DNA of 7,592 nucleotides from JACCRE01 sp049790855 (lineage in GTDB: Bacteria > Planctomycetota > Planctomycetia > Planctomycetales > Planctomycetaceae), in assembly GCA_049790855.1 (NCBI GenBank), contig JBAQZJ010000048.1, positions 1 to 7,592 on the forward strand, read 5' to 3'. A program made the translations under genes and the position numbers. Below, piece by piece: positions 1-6,040 of the stretch (positions within the stretch are counted from its first letter, which is position 1; each line of letters starts with the position of its first letter). A model generated the notes under the pieces. The model did no database searches. It was not told where the DNA came from and saw nothing but the letters and a program-made list of their open reading frames with translations.

Positions 1-1761
1 CGCCGGGCCTGCGTACACGATCTGTCCGCCTTCGCGGCCGGCGCCTGGACCGAGTTCGACGACCCAGTCGGCGGCTTGAAGAAACGCCGGGTCGTGCTCG
101 ACGACGACGACGGTGTTCGGCCCGTCGCGCAGCGTCGTGAGGATTGCGACGACCCGTTCGCGGTCGCGCGGGTGCAGGCCGGCGCTCGGTTCGTCGAGCA
201 CGTAAAGCATGTTGACGAGATTCGCGCCGACGGCGGCGGTGAGTGCGACGCGACGGGCTTCGCCTCCCGAAAGCGTGTCGGTCGTCCGGTCGAGCGTCAG
301 ATAGCCGAGACCGAGACCCGCGAGCGTTTCGAGACGCCCGCGGATCTCGGGCAGAATGGCGCGGGCGACGGCGGGATCGACCCGCAGCGACTCCGCCGAC
401 AGGTCGTTCAGAAGCCGCAAGCATTCGCCGACCGTCGTGCGGCAGACTTCGGCGATGTTCCGACCGGCGATCTGCACGGCGCGTGCGTCGTCGTTGAGCC
501 GAGTTCCATGACAGTCGGAACACGTTTCATACGTGCGAAATCGCGTCAGGAACGCGGCGATGCCGATCTTGTATCGCTTGAGTTCCAACCAGCGAAAGAA
601 CCCGCGCAGCCCGCCGAAGTTCCGCTTCGGCACGCCCGTTTCGATCAGCGTCGTGTGACGCGGTTCGAGCTGTGAAAACGGGACGTCGACCGGCAAGTCG
701 TAGTCACCGGCGAGGTCGAGCAGCTCGTCGAGTTCGTGTCGATAGGCAGGAGTCGTCCAGGCGACGATCGCTCCGTCGCGCAGCGTTTTCGAAGGATCGG
801 GAATCAGCTTGTCCCACGACATCACCGGCACGCTGCCGAACCCCCGGCAGGTCGGGCAAGCGCCGAGCGGCGAAGAGAAGCTGAACAGTGCCGACGACGG
901 TGCAGCGAACGCGCGACCCGTCGCCGGACTGAGCAGTCGGCGATCGTAGTCGAACCGCGTCCAGCGGCGATCGTCGACGTCCGCCTTGCGTCCCGGCAGA
1001 TCGGCGTCGACGAGCAGCACGCAACGGCCGTCGCCGTGATCGAAGGCGGTCTCGAGGCTTTCGAGTAGGCGTTCGGTCGAGACGCCGCCTGCGGCGACCC
1101 GATCGACGACGACCAGCGCTTCGTTCGAGACGGCGGGCCTGTCGCCGCGACCGACGTTGACGAGTCGGCCTTCCGTGACGAGTCGCGTCAAGCCGCGATC
1201 GAGCAGGTCGTCGATGAGCCGATCGCCGGCCGACGGTCGATCGGACCCGGCGCTCGCGGCGAGTGCCGCCGCGGGGAATGCGATCAGGACTCGGCTTCGA
1301 TCGGGAAACGCCGCGACTTCCGCAGCGACGGTCTGGGGGGTGTCGCATCGAACTTCGTCGCCCGTCGCCGGGTCGATGACGCGACCGGCTTTCGCGAACA
1401 GCAGGCGGAAATAGTCGTACAGTTCGGTCACGGTCGCGACGGTCGACCGCCGACCGGGAGCGACGGAGCTTTGCGACAGCGCGAGGGCCGGGGGAAGATT
1501 GTCGATCCGGTCGGCGTCGGGCTTGTCGATTCGCTCGAGAAACTGCCGGGCGTACGGCGAGAAGCTCTCGATGTAGCGTCGCTGACCTTCGGCGTAGAGC
1601 GTGTCGAACGCCAGCGAGCTTTTGCCGCTGCCGCTGACGCCCGTCACGACCGTCAGCCGATGCAGCGGGAAGTTCGCGTCGATCGACTTCAGGTTGTGGA
1701 CCCGGACGCCTTCGAGAACGATCGCGTCGGACGGTTCGGACGCAGTCGGAGAGTCGCTCAT
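1..1761 (-). CDS. uvrA: UvrA, excinuclease ABC subunit A, N-terminal half (partial, cut by window edge)
   Basis: UvrA is the DNA-damage sensor of nucleotide excision repair; its dimer binds ATP and DNA and loads UvrB. The reading frame is open for 587 codons from an ATG at 1761 to the left edge, so the C-terminal half is missing here. Visible motifs of ABC domain I are: N-terminal 'LEGVRVHNLKSI', Walker A GVSGSGKSS (residues 41-49), 'FDTLYAEGQRRYIESFSPYA' after it, signature LSGGE (497-501), Walker B 'YVLDEPSAGLHPRD' (around 520-533) and the H-loop VVEHD (553-557). Between Walker A and the signature lie the UvrB-binding and insertion regions, with cysteine pairs CPTC (302-305) and CSDC (414-417). 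The pair that normally precedes CPTC is replaced by S278/T281. No SD precedes the ATG; the start is chosen because family homology begins within about 10 residues. The motif order fits a standard UvrA, but a tandem (double-length) UvrA cannot be excluded without the rest of the gene. Confidence 0.95.
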   Translation of the reverse strand, partial: MSDSPTASEPSDAIVLEGVRVHNLKSIDANFPLHRLTVVTGVSGSGKSSLAFDTLYAEGQRRYIESFSPYARQFLERIDKPDADRIDNLPPALALSQSSVAPGRRSTVATVTELYDYFRLLFAKAGRVIDPATGDEVRCDTPQTVAAEVAAFPDRSRVLIAFPAAALAASAGSDRPSAGDRLIDDLLDRGLTRLVTEGRLVNVGRGDRPAVSNEALVVVDRVAAGGVSTERLLESLETAFDHGDGRCVLLVDADLPGRKADVDDRRWTRFDYDRRLLSPATGRAFAAPSSALFSFSSPLGACPTCRGFGSVPVMSWDKLIPDPSKTLRDGAIVAWTTPAYRHELDELLDLAGDYDLPVDVPFSQLEPRHTTLIETGVPKRNFGGLRGFFRWLELKRYKIGIAAFLTRFRTYETCSDCHGTRLNDDARAVQIAGRNIAEVCRTTVGECLRLLNDLSAESLRVDPAVARAILPEIRGRLETLAGLGLGYLTLDRTTDTLSGGEARRVALTAAVGANLVNMLYVLDEPSAGLHPRDRERVVAILTTLRDGPNTVVVVEHDPAFLQAADWVVELGPGAGREGGQIVYAGPA

Positions 1762-1786
1762 GCCCGCATGATAGCCGCCGAACGGA

Positions 1787-1818
1787 CGAAGCCCACCGGC
1801 GGCGGCCGGCGGGCTTCG
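1787..1818 (-). terminator. GC-rich hairpin between rimI and uvrA
   Basis: Two 14-nt arms (1787-1800 and 1805-1818) with a 4-nt loop pair along their whole length. On the minus-strand transcript the single imperfect position becomes a G-U wobble, while on the plus strand it is an A-C mismatch, so the fold is better in the direction of rimI and uvrA. No T-run follows, so this is not a textbook intrinsic terminator. It starts 31 bp after the rimI stop and ends 25 bp before the uvrA ATG. It could end or protect the rimI transcript, or form part of the uvrA leader. Confidence 0.45.
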
Positions 1819-1849
1819 GGTCGTCTTCGTCGCGTTCACCAGGCCGTCG

Positions 1850-2395
1850 TCACGCCGCGTCGGACAAGCCGTACTCGCTGATGCGGTTGCTCGGCGTGAA
1901 CAGACTGTTCTCGTCGGTCGCGCCGGTCAGCAGGAAACGCATCAGGTAGGCGTCTTCGGTCGTATCGTCATAGCGATCGCGAAGGACGCCGAGCGCCATG
2001 AATCCCATCGCCTTGAAAAAGAGCTGCGCCGACAGGTTCGTTTCGCGAACCTCCAGAATGATCTCTCGACGACGCTGTTGCGACAGCTTGTCGATCAGCC
2101 GGCGAACCATCTGAGCGCCGACGCGATAGCGACGCTCATCGGGAGCGACGGCGAAGTTCAACAGTCGCAGCCGGGCCTTGTGCAGCTCGTAGATCATGAA
2201 TCCTGCGATCCGGCCGTCGCGTTCCGCGACCATGCCGATGCAGTTTCGTTGTCTCAGACAGCAAAGGAAGTCTTCTTCCGTCCAGGCATACTCGAAGCTG
2301 GCTTGCTCGATGGCCAGCACTTCCGGCATGTCGCGGCGAATCAGCCAGCGAATCTGGACGGCGACCTCTTGGTGATGTGTATTGCCGAACGCCAC
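1850..2395 (-). CDS. rimI: RimI-like GNAT N-acetyltransferase (ribosomal protein S18-alanine type)
   Basis: This is a 181-residue protein of the GNAT fold. RimI uses acetyl-CoA to acetylate the N-terminal alanine of ribosomal protein S18 in the cytoplasm. Supporting motifs are 'IEQASFEYAWTEEDF' (29-43), which matches the RimI 'PW(S/T)E' substrate region, the strand 'LLNFAVAP' (78-85), the acetyl-CoA loop 'RRYRVGAQMVRRLI' (88-101), 'LEVRETN' (114-120) and the C-terminal 'EDAYLM' (147-152). In the pyrophosphate loop the first glycine of (Q/R)xxGxG is Arg91. The catalytic Glu of RimI corresponds to Glu115. The position of E. coli Tyr115 appears to be Phe127. A tail of about 28 residues follows the GNAT core. 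The start is GTG at 2395, with a strong SD AAGGAGG at 2401-2407, 5 nt upstream; this is the best ribosome-binding site in the window. Other GNAT substrates are possible, since family members are hard to tell apart by motif. Confidence 0.8.
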   Translation of the reverse strand: MAFGNTHHQEVAVQIRWLIRRDMPEVLAIEQASFEYAWTEEDFLCCLRQRNCIGMVAERDGRIAGFMIYELHKARLRLLNFAVAPDERRYRVGAQMVRRLIDKLSQQRRREIILEVRETNLSAQLFFKAMGFMALGVLRDRYDDTTEDAYLMRFLLTGATDENSLFTPSNRISEYGLSDAA

Positions 2396-2400
2396 GGCGG

Positions 2401-2407
2401 CCTCCTT
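2401..2407 (-). promoter_or_regulatory. Shine-Dalgarno site deciding the rimI GTG start
   Basis: On the minus strand AAGGAGG lies 5 nt before the GTG at 2395. It is a near-perfect anti-16S match, and it fixes the start even though GTG is not the preferred codon. An out-of-frame ATG lies just upstream (2413-2415). Confidence 0.75.
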
Positions 2408-2434
2408 GCCCCCATGAAGAGATCGAATAAATCA

Positions 2435-2466
2435 CCGCGGCCCGGCCGGCCGACGGCCCGCCGCGG
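2435..2466 (-). terminator. Putative terminator after the BON gene
   Basis: The arms CCGCGGC and GCCGCGG (2460-2466 and 2435-2441) form a 7-bp GC stem. The 18-nt interior is itself rich in GGCC and can pair further. On the minus strand it is followed directly by TGATTTATTCG, a short T-rich stretch in an otherwise GC-rich region. It lies about 86 bp past the BON stop codon and about 40 bp before the rimI start. The loop is long and the T-tract is interrupted, so termination is only likely. Confidence 0.4.
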
Positions 2467-2552
2467 ACCCTAACAGATGGATCGCAGGCAAGGTAGAGCG
2501 AACGGAAAAAATCATCACGCACCCCGCCAGGGCCGCAACATCCGGTGGTCGG

Positions 2553-2912
2553 TCAGCCGCGGCCGCCCGAACGGACGAGAAGCCGGTTGACGACCTGGTC
2601 GACGCCTTCCACCTGGCGGACCAGGTGACAGACGTCGGTTTCATCGCCGATCGATTCGACGACGCCGGTCAGGCAAACGCCGTCGCGAAGCCGGTGGACG
2701 ACGAGACCCGAAACGTTCAGGCCGGGCTGCGTCGCGAGCAGGCGACACACTTTGCGCTCGACGGCATGCGGAGAAAAATCCGCCTCGTCAGAATCAAGAC
2801 CCGGCGACGAGAGAGTGTCGCGGGAGCCACAACGCACTGCGGTCTGCATCGTCGCCTCACCCATGCCAGTCTCCATACCCATGCCAGTCTCCATACCCAT
2901 GCCAGTCTCCAT
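2553..2912 (-). CDS. Small BON-domain protein with repeat-encoded N terminus
   Basis: The product is 119 residues from the ATG at 2912 (an adjoining GTG at 2915 would add one). BON domains (OsmY and nodulation) are small alpha/beta modules linked to binding phospholipid or other ligands. Here one domain spans roughly residues 50-113, with the typical pattern 'DGVCLTGVVESIGDE' and 'VEGVDQVVNRLLV'. There is no signal peptide or membrane segment, unlike OsmY, so a cytoplasmic location is likely. The N terminus is the hexapeptide METGMG three times, encoded by a perfect tandem DNA repeat, then a low-complexity linker. The true start is uncertain. ATG 2912 has only a weak AGG upstream, several repeat ATGs have GGAG 6 nt upstream, and ATG 2849 ('MQTAV...') has GTGAGG 5 nt upstream and would give a 98-residue protein without the repeats. 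The gene stands alone between hemH and rimI. No specific function can be assigned. Confidence 0.7.
   Translation of the reverse strand: METGMGMETGMGMETGMGEATMQTAVRCGSRDTLSSPGLDSDEADFSPHAVERKVCRLLATQPGLNVSGLVVHRLRDGVCLTGVVESIGDETDVCHLVRQVEGVDQVVNRLLVRSGGRG
2859..2912 (-). repeat. Perfect 18-bp tandem repeat, three copies
   Basis: Units 2895-2912, 2877-2894 and 2859-2876 are identical. On the minus strand each is ATGGAGACTGGCATGGGT and encodes Met-Glu-Thr-Gly-Met-Gly. Each unit has two in-frame ATG codons and one GGAG, so it repeats a start-site-like signal at the beginning of the BON gene. Exact identity, including third codon positions, suggests recent expansion by replication slippage. Confidence 0.95.
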
Positions 2913-2958
2913 CACGCCTGGGGCGGTTCCTGTTCCAGAGCGTGTGCTTTGCGCGCTC

Positions 2959-2985
2959 AGTCTACACCTTTCCCGTGAAAAACAA
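2959..2985 (-). promoter_or_regulatory. Possible promoter for the BON gene
   Basis: On the minus strand TTGTTT (2980-2985) and TAGACT (2959-2964) resemble -35 and -10 boxes, separated by 15 bp, which is short. They lie in the most AT-rich part of the hemH-BON gap and about 47 bp upstream of the ATG at 2912. This is pattern matching only. Confidence 0.22.
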
Positions 2986-3001
2986 TACGGAAACTTTTGA
3001 T

Positions 3002-3019
3002 GCGTCGATTTTCCGACGC
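3002..3019 (-). terminator. Weak hairpin downstream of hemH
   Basis: A 6-bp stem GCGTCG/CGACGC with a 6-nt loop lies 65 bp after the hemH stop. Downstream on the minus strand is ATCAAAAGTTTCC, then a T-rich stretch around 2977-2985. The stem is short and no T-run follows at once, so a terminator role is tentative. Confidence 0.25.
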
Positions 3020-3084
3020 CGATCGGCAGAGCGTCGACGGCCGGGTTTCGCCAAGCCGCACAACTTGCCGACAGATGTTCCGCG

Positions 3085-4143
3085 TCACCGGCGCGGAGGT
3101 CGAGGGCAGCAGCCGATCGGGCAATGGTCGTGGTTCGGCCGGAACCAGCCGACCGCGCGACGTTCGGCGCTTCCGCTCAACCGTTCGGAAATCAGTTCTC
3201 GCAGCATCGACAGAAAACGCGGATGCACGCCGACGGTGGCGGCCCGCACCATCGTCAGCCCGAGGCGATCGGCCGTGGCCCGCGCTTCCTCATCGAGATC
3301 GAACAGCACTTCCATGTGATCCGACAGGAAGCCGATCGGCATCACGACGACGGCGTCGCTGCCCGATTGTTTCAAAGCGGCGAGATGGTCGTTGACGTCC
3401 GGTTCGAGCCAGGGGTCTTGCGGCCGTCCGCTGCGGCTCTGATACACGAGGCGCCATTGTTCGTCCGCGATTCCAGCCGCCTCGGCGACGAGTCGTGCCG
3501 ACTCGATCAGTTGCGACTCGTAGTCCGAAGTCTCCGCCATTTCCTGCGGAACGCTGTGCGCGGTGAAAGCGACGTCGGCGTGGCGTCGAAGCGGTTCGGG
3601 CAATCGGTCGAGCGCCTCGCGAAGGCGATCGGCGTTCGCCGCGATGAAATCGGGATGGTTGTACCAGACGCGAACCTTCTCGACCTGCGGGGCCGACGTC
3701 CCGACGGCGTCGCGGGCGGCTTCGATGTTCTCGCGATACTGCCGGCACCCCGAATAGCTGCTGTACGACGACAGTACGACCGCGAGCGCCGACTTCACGC
3801 CGTCGTGCGTCATCGTTCGAAGCGTGTCGGGCAGAAGCGGATGCCAGTTCCGATTGCCCCAGTAGATTGGCAGGTCGATTCCCGACTGTTGCAGTTCGCC
3901 GCGAAGCGCGTCGATCAACTCGCGGACCTGGGCGTTGATGGGGCTGACGCCGCCGAAATGGTTGTAGTGCTCCGCAACTTCCAGAAGTCGCTCGCGCGGA
4001 ACATTGCGGCCGCGAAGAACGTTTTCGAGAAACGGAATCACGTCATCGCGCTGTTCGGGACCGCCGAAAGCGACGATCAGGATCGCATCGTATCGCGGAG
4101 GCATGGAGGGTTTCGTGAACGATTGAGTTCGAGATCGATGCAT
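3085..4143 (-). CDS. hemH: Ferrochelatase (actinobacterial/CpfC-like type, probable [2Fe-2S] protein)
   Basis: Ferrochelatase inserts ferrous iron into a porphyrin in haem synthesis. Residues are numbered from an in-frame TTG at 4152; the ATG at 4143 is residue 4. Motifs are 'ILIVAFGGPE' (24-33), 'HFGGVSPIN' (65-73), 'YWGNRNW' (97-103), 'FTAHSVP' with catalytic His199 (196-202), 'YQSRSG' (237-242), 'PWLEPDV' (247-253) and 'GFLSDHMEVLFDLDEEA' with catalytic Glu281. These match the Actinobacteria/Firmicutes type that can use coproporphyrin III, so protoporphyrin IX is not assured as substrate. The protein has only four cysteines: Cys136 in 'YSGCRQY', and Cys344, 348 and 349 in the tail 'HCPIGCCPRP'. 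This layout matches ferrochelatases shown to bind a [2Fe-2S] cluster. The start is uncertain: TTG 4152, ATG 4143 (a GGGA lies very close upstream) or ATG 4104 ('MPPRYDAILIV', closest to family N termini, no SD). It is divergent from murE and unrelated in pathway. Confidence 0.93.
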   Translation of the reverse strand: MHRSRTQSFTKPSMPPRYDAILIVAFGGPEQRDDVIPFLENVLRGRNVPRERLLEVAEHYNHFGGVSPINAQVRELIDALRGELQQSGIDLPIYWGNRNWHPLLPDTLRTMTHDGVKSALAVVLSSYSSYSGCRQYRENIEAARDAVGTSAPQVEKVRVWYNHPDFIAANADRLREALDRLPEPLRRHADVAFTAHSVPQEMAETSDYESQLIESARLVAEAAGIADEQWRLVYQSRSGRPQDPWLEPDVNDHLAALKQSGSDAVVVMPIGFLSDHMEVLFDLDEEARATADRLGLTMVRAATVGVHPRFLSMLRELISERLSGSAERRAVGWFRPNHDHCPIGCCPRPPRR

Positions 4144-4269
4144 TATTCCCAAGCGACTTCATTTTCCAAACCCTGCCGTCGCCCGCCGTGGGAAGCGACG
4201 ACGAGCGGCCGTCGATGAACGGATTTATGTAAGGTCTACACGCGGCGGATGAAATCCTGCCAAGTCCGC

Positions 4270-4297
4270 TTGACGGTTCGGGCGATTTTCAGAGAAT
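4270..4297 (+). promoter_or_regulatory. Putative sigma70-type promoter of murE-murF
   Basis: TTGACG (4270-4275, five of six to consensus) is followed 16 bp later by GAGAAT (4292-4297, four of six). This would start transcription near 4304 and give a leader of about 180 nt before the murE ATG. It is the best -35 box seen in the divergent gap. Confidence 0.35.
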
Positions 4298-4307
4298 GCC
4301 GCCCGCT

Positions 4308-4338
4308 CGCGTGTCGTCATCCATCTCTGCGACACGCG
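4308..4338 (+). promoter_or_regulatory. Perfect stem-loop at the start of the murE leader
   Basis: CGCGTGTCG (4308-4316) and CGACACGCG (4330-4338) pair perfectly over 9 bp around a 13-nt pyrimidine-rich loop. It begins a few bases after the transcription start implied by the putative promoter. It could stabilise the 5' end of the mRNA or be an operator or attenuator element. No T-run follows, so it is not a classical terminator. Confidence 0.5.
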
Positions 4339-4400
4339 GCCGCCGCGTCATCCGCTCATCACGACACCTCGCTGCCCGTCTTCCCGCTGCCTGTCGCGAT

Positions 4401-4416
4401 TCCGGCGCCCGCCGGA
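4401..4416 (+). promoter_or_regulatory. Second inverted repeat in the murE leader
   Basis: TCCGGC/GCCGGA form a 6-bp stem with a GCCC loop. An overlapping palindrome GGAAGCTTCC lies at 4413-4422 and could form an alternative fold. A further 10-bp palindrome GGACCGGTCC lies at 4449-4458. Together these make the 150 nt ahead of murE strongly foldable, although short palindromes are not rare in GC-rich DNA. Confidence 0.35.
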
Positions 4417-4486
4417 AGCTTCCGTCCCTATCGCCGACTCATATCGCCGGACCGGTCCTTCTCGGTCTGCGCCGGCGTCATCGCGC

Positions 4487-6025
4487 ATGTTCACAACCAC
4501 ACTCAGTCCGCCCCGCGGCGTGGCGACAGGTTCGTCGCGAGAACCGATCAGTCTGCGGCGGCTGTTCCCGGCCGCCAGTTTCGTCGGTTGTGCGGACATC
4601 CGCGTGACCGACGCGACGGAACGGGCGAGCGAGTGCTCTCCTGGCGTGCTCTTTGCAGCAAGACCGGGTCATCGAAACGACGGGATCGACTTCACGGCCG
4701 ATGCGATCGCAAGGGGGGCGTCGGCGTTGCTGGTGTCGCGCCCTCAATCGGGCGTCAACGTTCCGCAGTGCGTTCTGCCCGACGTCGGACGCGGTTTCGG
4801 AATGCTCTGCGCGAGCCTCGCCGGTCGCCCGATGCGTGCGGTGCGAACGGTGGGCGTGACGGGCACGAACGGAAAGACGACCGTCACCTGGCTGATCCGG
4901 TCGTTGTTGCGATCGGCGGGCCGCGAGTGCGGATTGCTCGGCACGATCGAGTATTCGGACGGTTCTCGGACCGTGCCGGCGACGCTGACGACGCCCGATG
5001 CGAAGTCGTTCTGGCGCTGGTTCGCCGCCATGGCGCAGCAGGGGACGCCGTTCGCCGCGGCGGAGATGTCGAGCCACGCGCTGCATCAGGATCGAGTCGC
5101 CGGCGCCGAGCTGGAACTGGCCGTCGTCACCAACATCACGCACGATCATCTTGATTATCATGGAACGACCGCGGGATACTTCGCGAGCAAGGCGAAGATC
5201 CTGTCGCTGGTCCGGCCGGGCGGCTGCGTGATTCTCAACCAGGACGACGGTTCGATCGACGCTCTGCGGCCGCGCGTGCCGGCCGGTGTCGACGTGCTGA
5301 CGTTCGCCCTGCGTCGACGGGCCGCCGTCACCGCGAGCCACATTCGTCGCTCACCGGAAGGCATGCGATTCACGCTCTCGCTCCGCGGGCGACAGGTCGA
5401 CGTCCAGACGCCGCTGCTCGGCCGTCAGAACGTCGCGAACTGTCTTGCCGCAGTGGCCGCCGTCGACCAGTTCGGACTCTCCGCCGACCAGATCACCGAA
5501 GCGCTGTCGTCGGTGACGGCTCCCCCCGGACGGATGGAGCGCGTGACGAACGGCGCGCCGTTCGAAGTCTTCGTCGACTACGCTCATTCGCCCGACGCGC
5601 TTCATAAGGCGATCGCGACGGTGCGCTCGATCGCGACGGGCCGCGTGATCGTCGTGTTCGGCGCCGGCGGCGATCGCGATCGATCGAAACGGCCGCTGCT
5701 CGGCGCGGCGGCGAACTCGGCCGACGTCGCCGTCGTCACCAGCGACAATCCGCGATCGGAAGACCCCGCCGGGATCATCGAAGAAATTCTCGTCGGTCTG
5801 GCCGACGACCGGTGCGAAGCCTTCGTCGAACCCGATCGCGCCGCGGCGATCGCGCGGGCGATCGCGGTCGCGGAGCCGGGCGACGCGGTGTTGATCGCCG
5901 GCAAGGGGCACGAAACGTCGCAGACGTTCGCCGACCGAGTCGTTCCGTTCGACGACCGGCTTGTCGCGACAGCTGTGCTGCGCGAGCGGATGGAATCGCT
6001 TGTCTCCGAGACGGTCGCCGCCTGA
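4487..6025 (+). CDS. murE: MurE, UDP-MurNAc-L-Ala-D-Glu:meso-diaminopimelate ligase
   Basis: MurE is a cytoplasmic ATP-dependent ligase that adds the third residue of the peptidoglycan stem peptide to UDP-MurNAc-L-Ala-D-Glu. The 512-residue length is typical. Motifs are the P-loop GVTGTNGKTT (123-132), 'TLTTPD' (166-171), 'EMSSHALHQDR' (193-203), 'THDHLDYHGT' (218-227), 'YFASKAKI' with Lys235 as the probable carbamylated lysine (231-238), 'YAHSPD' (365-370), DNPRSEDP (420-427) and GKGHE (472-476). DNPR is the signature for meso-diaminopimelate rather than L-lysine. The N-terminal UDP-binding region is recognisable ('SPGVLFAARPGHRNDGIDF'), but the usual Asp-Ser-Arg triad before it reads Arg-Ala-Ser (46-48). 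The ATG at 4487 has no SD; an in-frame GTG at residue 12 is another possibility. It is followed after 15 bp by murF, so the two are probably co-transcribed. Confidence in the family is very high; only the exact start is open. Confidence 0.97.
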   Translation: MFTTTLSPPRGVATGSSREPISLRRLFPAASFVGCADIRVTDATERASECSPGVLFAARPGHRNDGIDFTADAIARGASALLVSRPQSGVNVPQCVLPDVGRGFGMLCASLAGRPMRAVRTVGVTGTNGKTTVTWLIRSLLRSAGRECGLLGTIEYSDGSRTVPATLTTPDAKSFWRWFAAMAQQGTPFAAAEMSSHALHQDRVAGAELELAVVTNITHDHLDYHGTTAGYFASKAKILSLVRPGGCVILNQDDGSIDALRPRVPAGVDVLTFALRRRAAVTASHIRRSPEGMRFTLSLRGRQVDVQTPLLGRQNVANCLAAVAAVDQFGLSADQITEALSSVTAPPGRMERVTNGAPFEVFVDYAHSPDALHKAIATVRSIATGRVIVVFGAGGDRDRSKRPLLGAAANSADVAVVTSDNPRSEDPAGIIEEILVGLADDRCEAFVEPDRAAAIARAIAVAEPGDAVLIAGKGHETSQTFADRVVPFDDRLVATAVLRERMESLVSETVAA

Positions 6026-6040
6026 CCGGCACACTACGTC

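Larger units (their letters stand above)
4144..4486. other. Divergent intergenic region between hemH and murE
   Basis: This gap of about 340 bp holds no convincing gene: forward frames that cross it continue out of frame through murE and show no family motif. The left third (4144-4260) is relatively AT-rich, as expected for promoters, and includes TTTATGTAAGG around 4224-4234. Its reverse complement gives a possible hemH -10 without a good -35. The right part holds a putative murE promoter and at least three inverted repeats, annotated separately. No known riboswitch class was recognised by eye. Confidence 0.6.

Noticed and set aside
76..675. Plus-strand open frames within 1-1881
   Set aside because: All are antisense to uvrA, whose minus-strand translation is continuous and carries Walker A, signature and Walker B motifs.
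2859..2912. CRISPR-like array
   Set aside because: The three units are directly adjacent with no spacers and lie within a coding frame, so this is a short tandem repeat.
2752..3000. Plus-strand frame with MPVSIP repeats over the 18-bp array
   Set aside because: It is the antisense reading of the triplicate repeat. The minus frame leads into a BON domain, while this one has no domain or good start site.
3124..4218. A 364-codon plus-strand open frame opposite hemH
   Set aside because: It is antisense to a ferrochelatase with all its catalytic motifs; the product has no recognisable domain.
4249..5154. A 301-codon plus-strand frame starting upstream of murE
   Set aside because: It continues through murE in another frame, and its sequence is Arg-rich with no motif. 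The murE frame has the P-loop, DNPR and other signatures.
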